DNA from: Cryobacterium arcticum
GTDB lineage: Bacteria > Actinomycetota > Actinomycetes > Actinomycetales > Microbacteriaceae
Direction: 5' to 3'
Length of the DNA stretch: 64,000 nucleotides
Assembly: GCF_003185895.1 (NCBI RefSeq)
Contig: NZ_QHLY01000007.1
Span: 310,001-374,000 of the forward strand
In this document: positions 47,813-56,400 of the stretch, in pieces
How the letters are laid out: the number at the start of each line of letters is the position of its first letter
Position numbering within the stretch: the stretch's first letter is position 1
Program-made: the position numbers and the translations under genes
Notes under the pieces: model-generated
The model's database searches: none
The model's input: only the letters and a program-made list of their open reading frames with translations
Told to the model about the DNA's origin: nothing

Positions 47813-48252
47813 AGGGCCGCATTGCCGTCATCGTGATGGCGTTGCTCCTGGTCTTCTACCTGGTGCTGGTGGGCTGGCGGGCAGTCTTGTTCGTGCAGAG
47901 CGGCGAGCCGATCGGCATCATCATCGGTGTCGCCCTCATCGTGCTGCCCCTCATCGGCGCGTGGGCGCTGGTGCGAGAAATCAGCTTCGGCACGCGCTGC
48001 GAACGGCTGGTCAAGCAGCTGGACGCCGAGGGTGAACTCCCCGTCAACGACCTGCCCAGCCGGCCGAGCGGCCGACCGTACCGCGACGCCGCCGACGCCC
48101 AGTTCCCGCAGTATCAGGCCGCAGTGGATGCCGCTCCCCAGGACTGGCGGGCCTGGTTCCGCCTGGGCCTGGCCTACGACGCCTCCGGCGACCGCCGCCG
48201 CGCCCGCTCCGCGCTCCGCACGGCCATGGCGCTGGAGAAGACCGCCTCCTGA
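47809..48252 (+). CDS. Two-helix membrane protein with a TPR-like tail
   Basis: A 147-residue protein with two N-terminal membrane helices (residues 5-27 and 34-56) and a soluble tail that has one tetratricopeptide-like unit (QYQAAVDAAPQDWRAWFRLGLAYDASGDRRRARSALRTAMAL). Overlaps dapB by ATGA and is therefore co-translated with it. No specific function recognised. Confidence 0.7.
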   Translation: MKGRIAVIVMALLLVFYLVLVGWRAVLFVQSGEPIGIIIGVALIVLPLIGAWALVREISFGTRCERLVKQLDAEGELPVNDLPSRPSGRPYRDAADAQFPQYQAAVDAAPQDWRAWFRLGLAYDASGDRRRARSALRTAMALEKTAS

Positions 48253-48309
48253 CCCGCGTGCCGCGCCGCGCCGCCGGCGCCGCCGCCGCGCATTCCGGGC
48301 CTGAGCGTC

Positions 48310-48536
48310 GATTCGCGGGTGACGCGCCGATTCGCGCGTGGCGCGCCACCGGCGAAGCGGCGCCTGACCCGCGCATCCGGTCTCGGTCCGCTCTGCCTCA
48401 CGTCAGCCGCCCCGTTGCGGGCGTGCGCACCGACCGGGACGGCGCGGCGTCGCCCTGATGCCCATAGCCGCGATTCGCGGGTGACGCGCCGGTTCGCGCG
48501 TGGCGCGCCACCGGCGAAGCGGCGCCTGACCCGCGC
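48310..48536. repeat. REP-like palindromic elements, copies A and B
   Basis: Copies at 48310-48377 and 48472-48536, about 65 bp each and nearly identical: GATTCGCGGGTGACGCGCCG, TTCGCGCGTGGCGCGCC, then GGCGAAGCGGCGCCTGACCC. Each has outer arms GATTCGCGGGT and ACCCGCG. The 311-bp gap 48253-48563 has no gene and is made mainly of these. Confidence 0.85.
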
Positions 48537-48563
48537 GACGGCGTTTCGCCGCGGGGCGGCCCG

Positions 48564-49544
48564 TCAACGGAGGAGCAGCCGGGGACGCCCGGGTGTGAGC
48601 CCCAGAAACGCCAGCCGGGCCGTCATCCGGGGAACGCTCTGGCTCGTGACGTGATCCCACCGCACGAAACCAGCCACCTGTCGCCGGATGGCGTCCTCGC
48701 GAAGCTTCTCCTCGTAGATCACCTCTGCCGTGGTGCGCCCGTTGAGCATGACAGGATCGAAATACTTGATCCTGCCGTCGCTCTCTCCCACACCGCGAAC
48801 GGTTCGCCAGAAGAAGTCGGTGAAGACCGTTCGGTCACCGATATCGAACGGATGCTGCAGTTCCGGTTCCGGAAATCCTGCCAGCGCGATAGTCACGCGC
48901 CCTCCCGATTCGTCGGGTGAACCCGACAGCGTGGTGGCGAAGTCGATCACGACTCGCGCCCGAACCGAACCTCGGAACGGCAGCATGCGCTCCCAGGTCG
49001 CCAGGAGGGTGGCCTTATCGGTGAGGGGCGGAATCTGCCCGGTCCGATCGACAGCCAGCGCGCGATCGGCCGCGGCGACCGCCGGCCGGAGATTCACGAC
49101 GGTGGCGAGTTCGATCACGGTGCGGGCGACGGACGTGACGAGAACCCCCTGCAGGATGCTCACATCGAGAGCGTCGTACCCCACCGCGTGCTTGCGGATC
49201 CTCGGTTCCGACCGACCCCCGGATGCTCGTTCGGTGAGGAAATGCACCTCGTCCGGCCACGGAGCCAGAAGCGGGAGCTGCCAGAGCGCAGCGGCCGACT
49301 GGTGGGACAGGGGGAGTGCACCCTGTCTGCTGAGCGAGGCTGCTCGCGCCTTCAGCGCGTACCGCTGATCGCGGTCCAAAGCACCCCACACCTCGACCGG
49401 ACAGTACTGCCCCCAACCGACGCGGTGGAGGTGGCCGCGTTCGGCGCCTCGGCGCAGCCTGAGGTCGGTGCCGAAAGCCCGCCGGTAATCGGCGGCCAAC
49501 AGAAGCTCGGGAGCAAGGTCTGGCGGACCAGGGCGAGTAGTCAT
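48564..49544 (-). CDS. AbiEi-like / DUF559-like nuclease-fold protein
   Basis: A 326-residue protein. The N-terminal half (LLLAADYRRAFGTDLRLRRGAERGHLHRVGWGQY, LPLSHQSAAALWQLPLL, VLVTSVARTVIELATV) resembles AbiEi-type antitoxin and regulator proteins common in actinobacteria. The C-terminal half has the PD-(D/E)XK-like pattern seen with DUF559 (TDFFWRTVRGVGESDGRIKY, then VIYEEKLREDAIRRQVAGFVRWD). No AbiEii toxin gene is beside it. Flanked by direct REP-like copies, and its codon use is less GC-rich than its neighbours, so recent gain is possible. Function not established. Confidence 0.7.
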   Translation of the reverse strand: MTTRPGPPDLAPELLLAADYRRAFGTDLRLRRGAERGHLHRVGWGQYCPVEVWGALDRDQRYALKARAASLSRQGALPLSHQSAAALWQLPLLAPWPDEVHFLTERASGGRSEPRIRKHAVGYDALDVSILQGVLVTSVARTVIELATVVNLRPAVAAADRALAVDRTGQIPPLTDKATLLATWERMLPFRGSVRARVVIDFATTLSGSPDESGGRVTIALAGFPEPELQHPFDIGDRTVFTDFFWRTVRGVGESDGRIKYFDPVMLNGRTTAEVIYEEKLREDAIRRQVAGFVRWDHVTSQSVPRMTARLAFLGLTPGRPRLLLR

Positions 49545-49656
49545 TCCGTGAGTCTGAACTCGAGCGGGAGTATGCAGTCTTCAGAGTTCGGGCCGGCGCA
49601 GTTCTCCGCTCGACGACGCCTGTGGAGGACCGGGCGCGCCGGGCATCGCGCGCCGC

Positions 49657-49757
49657 GATCCGCGGGTGCCGCGCCGGTTCGCGCGTGGCGCGCCACCGGC
49701 GAAGCGGCGCCTGACCCGCGAATCGTCCCACTGACCGGCGAAGCGGCGCCGCGAATC
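49657..49757. repeat. REP-like palindromic element copy C and a partial copy
   Basis: 49657-49724 matches copies A and B in the same orientation and ends ACCCGCGAATC, the exact inverse of the start GATTCGCGGGT. A fragment (ACCGGCGAAGCGGCGCC...GCGAATC) follows at 49733-49757. It brackets the nuclease-like gene with copy B. Confidence 0.85.
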
Positions 49758-49780
49758 GCCGGGGCCCGGAAACCCACGCG

Positions 49781-50665
49781 TCAGCGCAGCATCCAGGTGA
49801 CCGCCTCGGCGGCCGTGCGGTGGGTGAACGTGAAGCCGTCGGCCTGCAGCTTCTCCGAACTCACCCGCTGGTCGGCCAGTAACAGCTGCCGGGCGGCATC
49901 CTGCAGCGCCAGGGTGAGCACCTGCTCGGGTACCGGCACGAAGAACGGCCGCCGCAGCGCCGTAGAGACGGCACGGATGACGTCGTTGGCGGTCGCGGGG
50001 GTGGGGCCGGTGAGGTTGACCGGTCCGCTCAACTCCGAGCTGAGCAGGTGCACGATGGCGGCGGCCTCGTCGTGCAGGCTCACCCACGGCCAGGTCTGCG
50101 TACCCCGGCCCAGCGGGCCGCCGAAACCGAGCTTGACGATCGGCAGCAACGGTTTCAGGGCGCCGCCCTTGGCCAGCACCAGGCCGGTGCGCAGCAGCAC
50201 CACCCGGGTCGACTCCGGAGCGAGACGGGCCTCGTCCTCCCATTTCACGACCACGGTGGCGAGGAAGTCGGAGCCGGGAGCGGACTCCTCGGTGAGGAGC
50301 TCGCCCGGTCGGTTGCCGTAGAACCCCACCGCCGACGCGTTCAGCAGCACCGCAGGCGGGGTGCTGCTGCGGCGCATCGCATCCGTGAGGGTGCGCGCGG
50401 CCACCACCCTGGACTCCATGATCTGGCGCCGGTACGCCTTCGTCCACGGCAGCCGCCCGATCGAGGCGCCCGAGAGGTTCACGACGGCATCCACCCCGTC
50501 GAACACCGCCGGGTCGAGGTCGAGGGTCGCCGGGTCCCAGCGCACCTCCGCCTGGCTCCGCGGCGGTCGGCGCACGAGCCGCAGCACGGTGTGGCCGGCT
50601 GCCTCCAGCTGGCGGGTGAGTTCGGTGCCGATGAGCCCTGAGGCACCGGAGATCAGTACGCGCAT
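49781..50665 (-). CDS. TIGR01777-type NAD-dependent epimerase (SDR)
   Basis: A 294-residue short-chain dehydrogenase-like protein with the Rossmann loop LISGASGLIGTELTRQL, then VVNLSGASIGRLPW, YRRQIMESRVVAARTL and LLNASAVGFYGNRPGELL. The family includes the cell-division inhibitor-like YfcH/SulA-type proteins and has no clear substrate. GGAAGGGGA before the ATG at 50665. Ends with DUF1731-like sequence (LQADGFTFTHRTAAEAVTWML). Confidence 0.88.
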   Translation of the reverse strand: MRVLISGASGLIGTELTRQLEAAGHTVLRLVRRPPRSQAEVRWDPATLDLDPAVFDGVDAVVNLSGASIGRLPWTKAYRRQIMESRVVAARTLTDAMRRSSTPPAVLLNASAVGFYGNRPGELLTEESAPGSDFLATVVVKWEDEARLAPESTRVVLLRTGLVLAKGGALKPLLPIVKLGFGGPLGRGTQTWPWVSLHDEAAAIVHLLSSELSGPVNLTGPTPATANDVIRAVSTALRRPFFVPVPEQVLTLALQDAARQLLLADQRVSSEKLQADGFTFTHRTAAEAVTWMLR

Positions 50666-50684
50666 GATGTCGTCCCCTTCCCGC

Positions 50685-51110
50685 TCAGGCCAGTTCGGCT
50701 TCGATGGTGATCGAAATGCCCGCGAGCGCCTGCGAGATCGGGCAATTCAGCTTCGCGTCCTGGGCGAAAGCCTCGAACTCCTCCTCGGTGACGCCGGGAA
50801 CCCGGGCGCTCACCAGCAGGTGGCTGCCGGTGACGCCGGTGCCGGGCACGAAGGTGACCGCCGCGGTGGTCTGGATGCTGTCGGGGGAGTGACCGGCGGT
50901 GGCGAGGATGTTGGCCAAGGCCATCGAGAAGCAGGAGGCGTGCGCGGCCCCCAACAGCTCCTCGGGGTTGGTCGTGTTCTTCGCGCCCTCCGCGCGGGCC
51001 TTCCAGTTGACCGGGAACGATCCGGCGGAGGAGGAGTCCAGCGTCACCACGCCTGAACCCTTCATCAGATCGCCGGTCCACACGGTGGTTGCTTCGCTGG
51101 TCAGGGCCAT
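50685..51110 (-). CDS. OsmC/Ohr family peroxiredoxin
   Basis: A 141-residue OsmC-type peroxidase. The catalytic cysteines are C60 (AAHASCFSMALA) and C123 (LNCPISQAL), with the conserved Arg and Glu regions intact. It detoxifies organic hydroperoxides with lipoyl or thiol donors. AGGAGG lies before the ATG. The next two genes upstream encode DUF4395 and thioredoxin-like proteins, so the group looks like a redox-stress neighbourhood. Confidence 0.93.
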   Translation of the reverse strand: MALTSEATTVWTGDLMKGSGVVTLDSSSAGSFPVNWKARAEGAKNTTNPEELLGAAHASCFSMALANILATAGHSPDSIQTTAAVTFVPGTGVTGSHLLVSARVPGVTEEEFEAFAQDAKLNCPISQALAGISITIEAELA

Positions 51111-51223
51111 GGTGTTACCTCCTGGAAGTGGATCATCAGCCTAACCGGCAGCGCTGGATCGTTCACAGGGAATCGCCGCATCGAGACCCCGCCGCGGCGG
51201 CAGGCGCCGGCGCGGCCGACGGG

Positions 51224-51706
51224 TCAGGAGGCGGCAGGCGCGCGACTGAGAATGCGGGCCCGCACCAGCAGGAGATAGAGCTGGCAGCCGAGGCAGTAGT
51301 CGAATGCGGCATTCAGGAACGCGGCCACGAACGCGGCCGCTGCGGCGATGGGCACGGCGGCGGCCACCCCGGCCAGGCCCAGCACCACGCCGATCACCGC
51401 GACCAGCAGGCCGACCCCCTGCGCGAAGGTGGGCGGCGCCGGGTCCTCGAGGGCCTCCGGCGGGCTGAGCCGCGGGCGCACCAGCTTTTTGAAGAGCAGA
51501 CCGTATGGATGCCGGCCGCCGGCGAACGCGCCCCAGGCGAACACGGCGGTCTGCAGGGCCAGCAGCGTGAGGGCGCCACCGGATGCGCCGACCAGCGCCA
51601 GAAAGATCACCGCGAGCAGAATCACGGCCGTGATCAGGGCGCCGAAGCGAGGTCCGCGCGGGTCGATTCGGGGCCGGCCGGCCGTCGTGGTCATGGAGGT
51701 GGTCAT
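51224..51706 (-). CDS. DUF4395 membrane protein
   Basis: A 160-residue protein with four hydrophobic helices and the DUF4395 signature AAFLNAAFDYCLGCQLYLLL with C-x2-C. DUF4395 proteins are commonly encoded next to thioredoxin or rhodanese proteins, as here (55 bp from the TlpA-like gene). A role in thiol or sulfur handling at the membrane is inferred. Confidence 0.88.
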   Translation of the reverse strand: MTTSMTTTAGRPRIDPRGPRFGALITAVILLAVIFLALVGASGGALTLLALQTAVFAWGAFAGGRHPYGLLFKKLVRPRLSPPEALEDPAPPTFAQGVGLLVAVIGVVLGLAGVAAAVPIAAAAAFVAAFLNAAFDYCLGCQLYLLLVRARILSRAPAAS

Positions 51707-51761
51707 CGGGACTCCTGTGTTCGGGACGAACCTGGATCGAACGGGGTGGGGCAGGGAGTAG

Positions 51762-52229
51762 TCAGCCCGCCGGGCGCGGTGCGCCGGCGAGGTCGTCGAG
51801 TTCGGCGTTCAGGGCGGCCCGGTTGGGCACGCCGCCCACCCGGGACCGAACCCGGCCCGCGCCATCCAACACCAGCGTGGTGGGGGTCTGCAGAACGTTG
51901 AAGCGTCGGGCCAGGTCGGCGCGATGGGTGAGGTCGACGTCGACGTGGCGCACCCCGGTGCGAGCGTCGGCCAGTTGGCGCAGCAGCGTGCTCGTGCCGG
52001 GGCACTTGGCGCAGAACTCGGTGGAGAACTGCAGCAGAGTGGCATCGGCACCGAACGAGGTGTCGACGACCGAAGGATCGATGCCGAGTTCGCGGGCCGA
52101 CACCGTGACAATGGCGGATGCACCGGCCCGGCTGGCCACCCGACCCTGTCGTCGGCGCCAGATCAGGCCGAGCCCGGTCGTGGCCGCGACCAACAGCACG
52201 ATCACGAGGAGCGCGGCGGCCGGGTTCAT
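51762..52229 (-). CDS. Membrane-anchored thioredoxin-like (TlpA) protein
   Basis: A 155-residue protein with one N-terminal membrane helix (residues 4-22) and a thioredoxin fold. The active site is FSTEFCAKCPGTS (C-x2-C), followed by VDVDLTHRADLARRFNVLQTPTTLVLDG with the cis-Pro. It should reduce or exchange disulfides outside the membrane. The ATG at 52229 lies 7 nt after a TAGCCT box. It precedes the DUF4395 gene in a likely two-gene operon. Confidence 0.88.
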   Translation of the reverse strand: MNPAAALLVIVLLVAATTGLGLIWRRRQGRVASRAGASAIVTVSARELGIDPSVVDTSFGADATLLQFSTEFCAKCPGTSTLLRQLADARTGVRHVDVDLTHRADLARRFNVLQTPTTLVLDGAGRVRSRVGGVPNRAALNAELDDLAGAPRPAG

Positions 52230-52236
52230 GCAGGCG

Positions 52237-52242
52237 AGGCTA
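52237..52242 (-). promoter_or_regulatory. -10 box of the thioredoxin-like gene, leaderless
   Basis: TAGCCT on the minus strand, 7 nt before the ATG at 52229. Confidence 0.45.
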
Positions 52243-52417
52243 CGCCGCGGGCGCGACGTGATCACGCGTGTGACGGCAGATTACGTCGCTCACCCGCGGC
52301 GGCCGTGCCCCGGGTCCGATGCCGGCACCCCGTCGAACAGCACTCTCGCGCCCGTGAAGAGACGCACTAAACGCGCGCGAGCGGGCGCCAGACGGCGCAG
52401 GACGGCGCGCTAGACGA

Positions 52418-52423
52418 TAACCT
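52418..52423 (+). promoter_or_regulatory. -10 box of dapA, leaderless
   Basis: TAACCT ends 7 nt before the GTG at 52431 (spacer GTAAAAC); no ribosome site. Confidence 0.5.
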
Positions 52424-52430
52424 GTAAAAC

Positions 52431-53408
52431 GTGTCTACTCCTTTCAACCCTTTCGGGCAGGTCCTTGTCGCCCTGGTGACGCCGTTCACCGCTGACGGAG
52501 AGGTCGACTGGGCCGGCGTCGAGAAGCACATCGACGACGTCATCACCGCGGGAGCAGACGGCATCGTCGTCACCGGCACCACCGGTGAGACCTCCACTCT
52601 CACCGACCCGGAGAAGCTCCGACTGGTGGAAGTGGGCAAGGATGTCGCGGCCGGCCGGGCCAAGATCATCACCGGCGGCGGATCCAACGAGACCGCGCAC
52701 GCGATGCAGCTCGCCCGGCAGAGCGAGAAGGCCGGCGCCGACGGCAACATGATCGTCACGCCGTACTACAACAAGCCCACCCAGGCGGGTGTGCTCACGC
52801 ACTTCCGCATGATCGCGGATGCCACCGACCTGCCGGTGATCCTGTACGACATTCCCGGACGCACGGGCATCCCGATCAACTATGAAACCATCCTGCGCGC
52901 CGCGAAGCATCCGAACATCCTCGCGGTCAAGGACGCCAAGGGCGACCTCGCCCAGGTGAGCCGGGTGCTCAACCAGACCGATCTGCTCTACTTCTCCGGC
53001 GACGACCCCAACGTGCTGCCGCACCTGTCGATCGGTGCCACCGGACTGATCGGCGTCACCGCCAACATCGCCGCCAAGCCGTACCGGCAGATGGTCGACG
53101 CCGTCAATGCGGGCGACCTCAAGGCGGCAACGCTGGCGCACCAGCAGCTCGAGCCACTCGTGCGCGCCGTGATGACGCACGTGCCCGGCACGGTGGCCGC
53201 GAAGTACATCCTGCACGGCCTCGGTCGCATCGGCAGCCCACGGGTGCGCCTGCCCCTGGTGGGCCCGGAGGAATCCGAGGCCGCCATGATCGAAGACGAA
53301 ATCGACCTCGTCCGCAACATCCCCGGCGTCGACTTCACCAACTTCCGCCCAGACCGCAACGCTGCCGCCGGTGGCGCGCTGCCCAAGGTCGCCGGAACCA
53401 CACGCTAA
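52431..53408 (+). CDS. dapA: 4-hydroxy-tetrahydrodipicolinate synthase
   Basis: A 325-residue class I aldolase that joins pyruvate and aspartate semialdehyde, the first committed lysine/DAP step. The TTGETSTL motif, catalytic Tyr in YDIPGRTG (near residue 140) and Schiff-base Lys in AVKDAKGD (near 166) are present. The start is GTG, immediately after a -10 box. RNase J follows after 55 bp, as in many actinobacteria. Confidence 0.95.
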   Translation: MSTPFNPFGQVLVALVTPFTADGEVDWAGVEKHIDDVITAGADGIVVTGTTGETSTLTDPEKLRLVEVGKDVAAGRAKIITGGGSNETAHAMQLARQSEKAGADGNMIVTPYYNKPTQAGVLTHFRMIADATDLPVILYDIPGRTGIPINYETILRAAKHPNILAVKDAKGDLAQVSRVLNQTDLLYFSGDDPNVLPHLSIGATGLIGVTANIAAKPYRQMVDAVNAGDLKAATLAHQQLEPLVRAVMTHVPGTVAAKYILHGLGRIGSPRVRLPLVGPEESEAAMIEDEIDLVRNIPGVDFTNFRPDRNAAAGGALPKVAGTTR

Positions 53409-53463
53409 AAGAAACACGCACGACCCAGACTCCAGCACCACCAACTCCACAATAGGAGGGCTT

Positions 53464-55140
53464 ATGCCCAACGACGTATACGCACCGCCCGCGCTTCCCA
53501 AGGGAACACTCCGCGTCACGCCCATCGGCGGACTCGGCGAAATCGGCCGGAACATGACCACCTTCGAGATCAACGGCAAAATCCTGATCGTCGACTGCGG
53601 CGTGCTCTTCCCCGAAGAGCACCAGCCCGGTGTCGACCTGATCCTGCCGGACTTCACCCCGATCAAGGACCGCCTCAAGGACATCGTCGGCGTCGTGCTC
53701 ACGCACGGCCACGAAGACCACATCGGCGCCGTTCCCTACCTGCTCAAGCTCCGTCAGGACATCCCGCTGATCGGCTCCGGCCTCACGCTGGCGTTCATCG
53801 AAGCCAAGCTCAAGGAACACCGCATCACCCCCTACACCCTGCAGGTGAAGGAGGGCCAGAAGGAGCGCCTCGGCCCGTTCAACCTCGAGTTCGTCGCGGT
53901 GAACCACTCCATCCCCGACGCCCTCGCCGTGGCCATCAAGACCGAGGGTGGCAGCGTGCTGCACACCGGTGACTTCAAGATGGACCAGCTGCCGCTGGAC
54001 AACCGCATCACCGACCTCCGCGACTTCGCCCGCCTCGGCGTCGAGGGCATCGACCTGTTCCTGGTCGACTCCACCAACGCCGACGTTCCCGGCTTCACCC
54101 CGAGCGAGCGGGCCATCGGCCCGGTGCTCGAAGACGTCATCGCCCGCGCCCCACGCCGCGTGGTCATCGCCAGCTTCTCCAGCCACGTGCACCGTGTGCA
54201 GCAGGTGCTCGACGCCGCCCACGCCAACGGACGCCGCGTGGCGCTGCTCGGCCGTTCGATGGTGCGCAACATGACCATCGCCGCGGACCTGGGCTACCTC
54301 AAGGTGCCCGACGGTGTGCTCATCGACTTCAAGAAGGCCGGGAACATCCCGGACAACAAGATCGTCTACATGTCCACCGGATCACAGGGGGAGCCGATGG
54401 CCGTGCTGAGCCGTATCGTCAACAACGAGCACCAGATCGAGGTCGGCCCCGGCGACACCGTGATCCTGGCCTCCAGCCTGATCCCCGGCAACGAGAACGC
54501 GGTCTACCGCATCATCGACGGCCTCACCAAGCTCGGCGCCAACGTCGTGCACAAGGGCAACGCCAAGGTGCACGTCTCCGGACACGCGGCCGCCGGCGAG
54601 CTGCTCTACGTCTACAACGTCCTGCGCCCGAAGAACGTGCTGCCCGTGCACGGCGAATACCGCCACCTCGTGGCCAACGCCAAGCTCGCCGTGCAGAGCG
54701 GCGTGCCGGTGGAGAACGCGATCCTCGCCGAAGACGGCACCGTGCTCGACCTCCGCAACGGCGTGGTCAAGAAGGTCGGCCAGCTCGACCTCGGTTATGT
54801 CTACGTCGACGGCTCCACCGTCGGTGAGATCACCGAAGCCGACCTCACCGACCGTCGCACCCTGGCCGAAGAGGGCTTCATCTCGATCATCGTCGTGGTC
54901 GACAAGTCCACCGGAAAGATCATCACCGGTCCGGAGATCCACGCCAAGGGCTTCGCCGAAGACGACTCCGTCTTCGACTCCGTGCGGCCCAAGATCGAGG
55001 CCGCGCTGGCCGAGGCCGCGCAGGCCGGCAGCCACGACACCTACGCCCTCACCCAGGTCGTGCGACGCACGGTCGGTCGTTGGGTACAGGCGTCGTTCCG
55101 CCGTCGCCCGATGATCGTCCCGGTGATCATCGAGGCGTAA
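53464..55140 (+). CDS. rnj: Ribonuclease J
   Basis: A 558-residue metallo-beta-lactamase/beta-CASP RNase acting as 5'-3' exonuclease and endonuclease in mRNA decay and rRNA maturation. The zinc motif THGHEDHIGA lies near residues 79-88, and HTGDFKMD, SFSSHVHRVQQ and VSGHAAAGEL complete the core. The late Lys/Arg-rich C-terminal extension found in some actinobacteria is absent. AGGAGG precedes the ATG. Ends before a strong terminator. Confidence 0.96.
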   Translation: MPNDVYAPPALPKGTLRVTPIGGLGEIGRNMTTFEINGKILIVDCGVLFPEEHQPGVDLILPDFTPIKDRLKDIVGVVLTHGHEDHIGAVPYLLKLRQDIPLIGSGLTLAFIEAKLKEHRITPYTLQVKEGQKERLGPFNLEFVAVNHSIPDALAVAIKTEGGSVLHTGDFKMDQLPLDNRITDLRDFARLGVEGIDLFLVDSTNADVPGFTPSERAIGPVLEDVIARAPRRVVIASFSSHVHRVQQVLDAAHANGRRVALLGRSMVRNMTIAADLGYLKVPDGVLIDFKKAGNIPDNKIVYMSTGSQGEPMAVLSRIVNNEHQIEVGPGDTVILASSLIPGNENAVYRIIDGLTKLGANVVHKGNAKVHVSGHAAAGELLYVYNVLRPKNVLPVHGEYRHLVANAKLAVQSGVPVENAILAEDGTVLDLRNGVVKKVGQLDLGYVYVDGSTVGEITEADLTDRRTLAEEGFISIIVVVDKSTGKIITGPEIHAKGFAEDDSVFDSVRPKIEAALAEAAQAGSHDTYALTQVVRRTVGRWVQASFRRRPMIVPVIIEA

Positions 55141-55166
55141 CCAGCTCCACGCAGTCCCGCAGTATC

Positions 55167-55207
55167 CGGCACCCCCGGCGTCCCCGACGCCGGGGGTGCC
55201 GTGTTTC
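55167..55207 (+). terminator. Terminator of the dapA-rnj unit
   Basis: 16-bp perfect stem (CGGCACCCCCGGCGTC against GACGCCGGGGGTGCCG), CCC loop, then TGTTTCT. Confidence 0.85.
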
Positions 55208-55344
55208 TCCACCCGGCCGGGTCGTCATCCTTCAGGAGGATATTCGGCGGCAGCGGCCCTTTCGTTCCCGTGACCGACACTGGTTGCCCCTAGGATCGAG
55301 CCAGCCGACGTCGCGGACGCCGAGTCGAGTGTGGGGGATTTTCA

Positions 55345-56400
55345 GTGAACGTAATGCGCAAGTGGGTCTTTCCCATTCTTCGCCTGGTGGTGATTGCGGC
55401 CATCGCCGTCGCCCTGGTCAAACTGGCATTCTTCGCCGACACCGCCGAGGCACAAGACCCGGCCCAGCCCACGGGGGAGATCGTCGAACCGCAGGTGCCT
55501 GTCGCCCTCGGCACGATCACCAACGACGTCACCCTGCCCGGCACTGTCTCGGCCGACGCCGCCGTTCCCGTGAAGGCCGTCGCGATCGGCACGGTCGACG
55601 AGATCTTCTTCGCCGCCGGCCAGACCGTCACCGAGGGCGACAAGATCTACGACATCAAGGTCGAGACGGTTCTCGACCCGGTCGAGACGACGGATGCCGC
55701 CACCGGCATGGTCACCGTCACCCAGCCCAAGCCGGCCATCACCTTTGAGAAGGTCTTCGCCCCCGCCAGTGGCGTGCTCAGCTCCCTCACCGTCATCCAC
55801 GGCCAGTCAGTCGCCATCGGCGACGCCACCGGCCAGGTCGCCCCGCCCAGCTACTCGGTGAGCGGTTCGCTCAGCCCCGAGCAGCAGTACCGCCTCGTCA
55901 CCCAGCCCACCGAGGCCTCGATCGCCATCACCAATGGGCCGGCGCCGTTCACCTGCACGGGCCTGCGCATCACCACCCCGCTCGCCGGGGCGGATGCCGG
56001 CGGCGACACCGGCACCACCGGCGAAGGAGCCGCCGGCGGCTCCGGCACCACCGTCAGCTGCGCCATCCCGGCGGAGGTCACCGTCTTCCCCGGACTGGCC
56101 GCCCAGATCACCATCGCCGGCGGTAAGGCCGAGAACGTGCTCGTGGTGCCCACCACCGCGGTGAAGGGCTCCGCCGAGACCGGCGTCGTCTGGTTCGTGC
56201 TGCCGGACGGCAGCACCGAAGAACGCCCGGTGACGCTCGGCATGAACGACGGCACGTCGGTGCAGGTCGTCGACGGGCTCGCGGAGGGCGACCTGATCAA
56301 CCAGTTCGTGCCCGGTGCCGCCGCCCCGTCGATGGATGGCTGCACAACGCAGCCGGACGGCAGCGAGATCTGTTCCGACATGGGAGTGATGGTCGGATGA
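55345..56400 (+). CDS. HlyD/MacA-type efflux adaptor, membrane-anchored
   Basis: A 351-residue protein with a single N-terminal membrane anchor (residues 6-28) and an extracellular part resembling MacA adaptors (GTVSADAAVPVKAVAIGTVDEIFFAAGQTVTEGDKIYDIKV, later VLVVPTTAVKGSAETGVVWFVLPDGSTEERPVTLG). It partners the ABC genes that follow with ATGA overlaps. Gram-positive MacAB-like systems extrude peptides or antibiotics, or sense cell-wall stress; the substrate is unknown. GTG start with GGGGGA upstream. Confidence 0.8.
   Translation: MNVMRKWVFPILRLVVIAAIAVALVKLAFFADTAEAQDPAQPTGEIVEPQVPVALGTITNDVTLPGTVSADAAVPVKAVAIGTVDEIFFAAGQTVTEGDKIYDIKVETVLDPVETTDAATGMVTVTQPKPAITFEKVFAPASGVLSSLTVIHGQSVAIGDATGQVAPPSYSVSGSLSPEQQYRLVTQPTEASIAITNGPAPFTCTGLRITTPLAGADAGGDTGTTGEGAAGGSGTTVSCAIPAEVTVFPGLAAQITIAGGKAENVLVVPTTAVKGSAETGVVWFVLPDGSTEERPVTLGMNDGTSVQVVDGLAEGDLINQFVPGAAAPSMDGCTTQPDGSEICSDMGVMVG

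Noticed and set aside
48564..49544. Complete AbiE toxin-antitoxin system
   Set aside because: No nucleotidyltransferase-type toxin (AbiEii) lies on either side.
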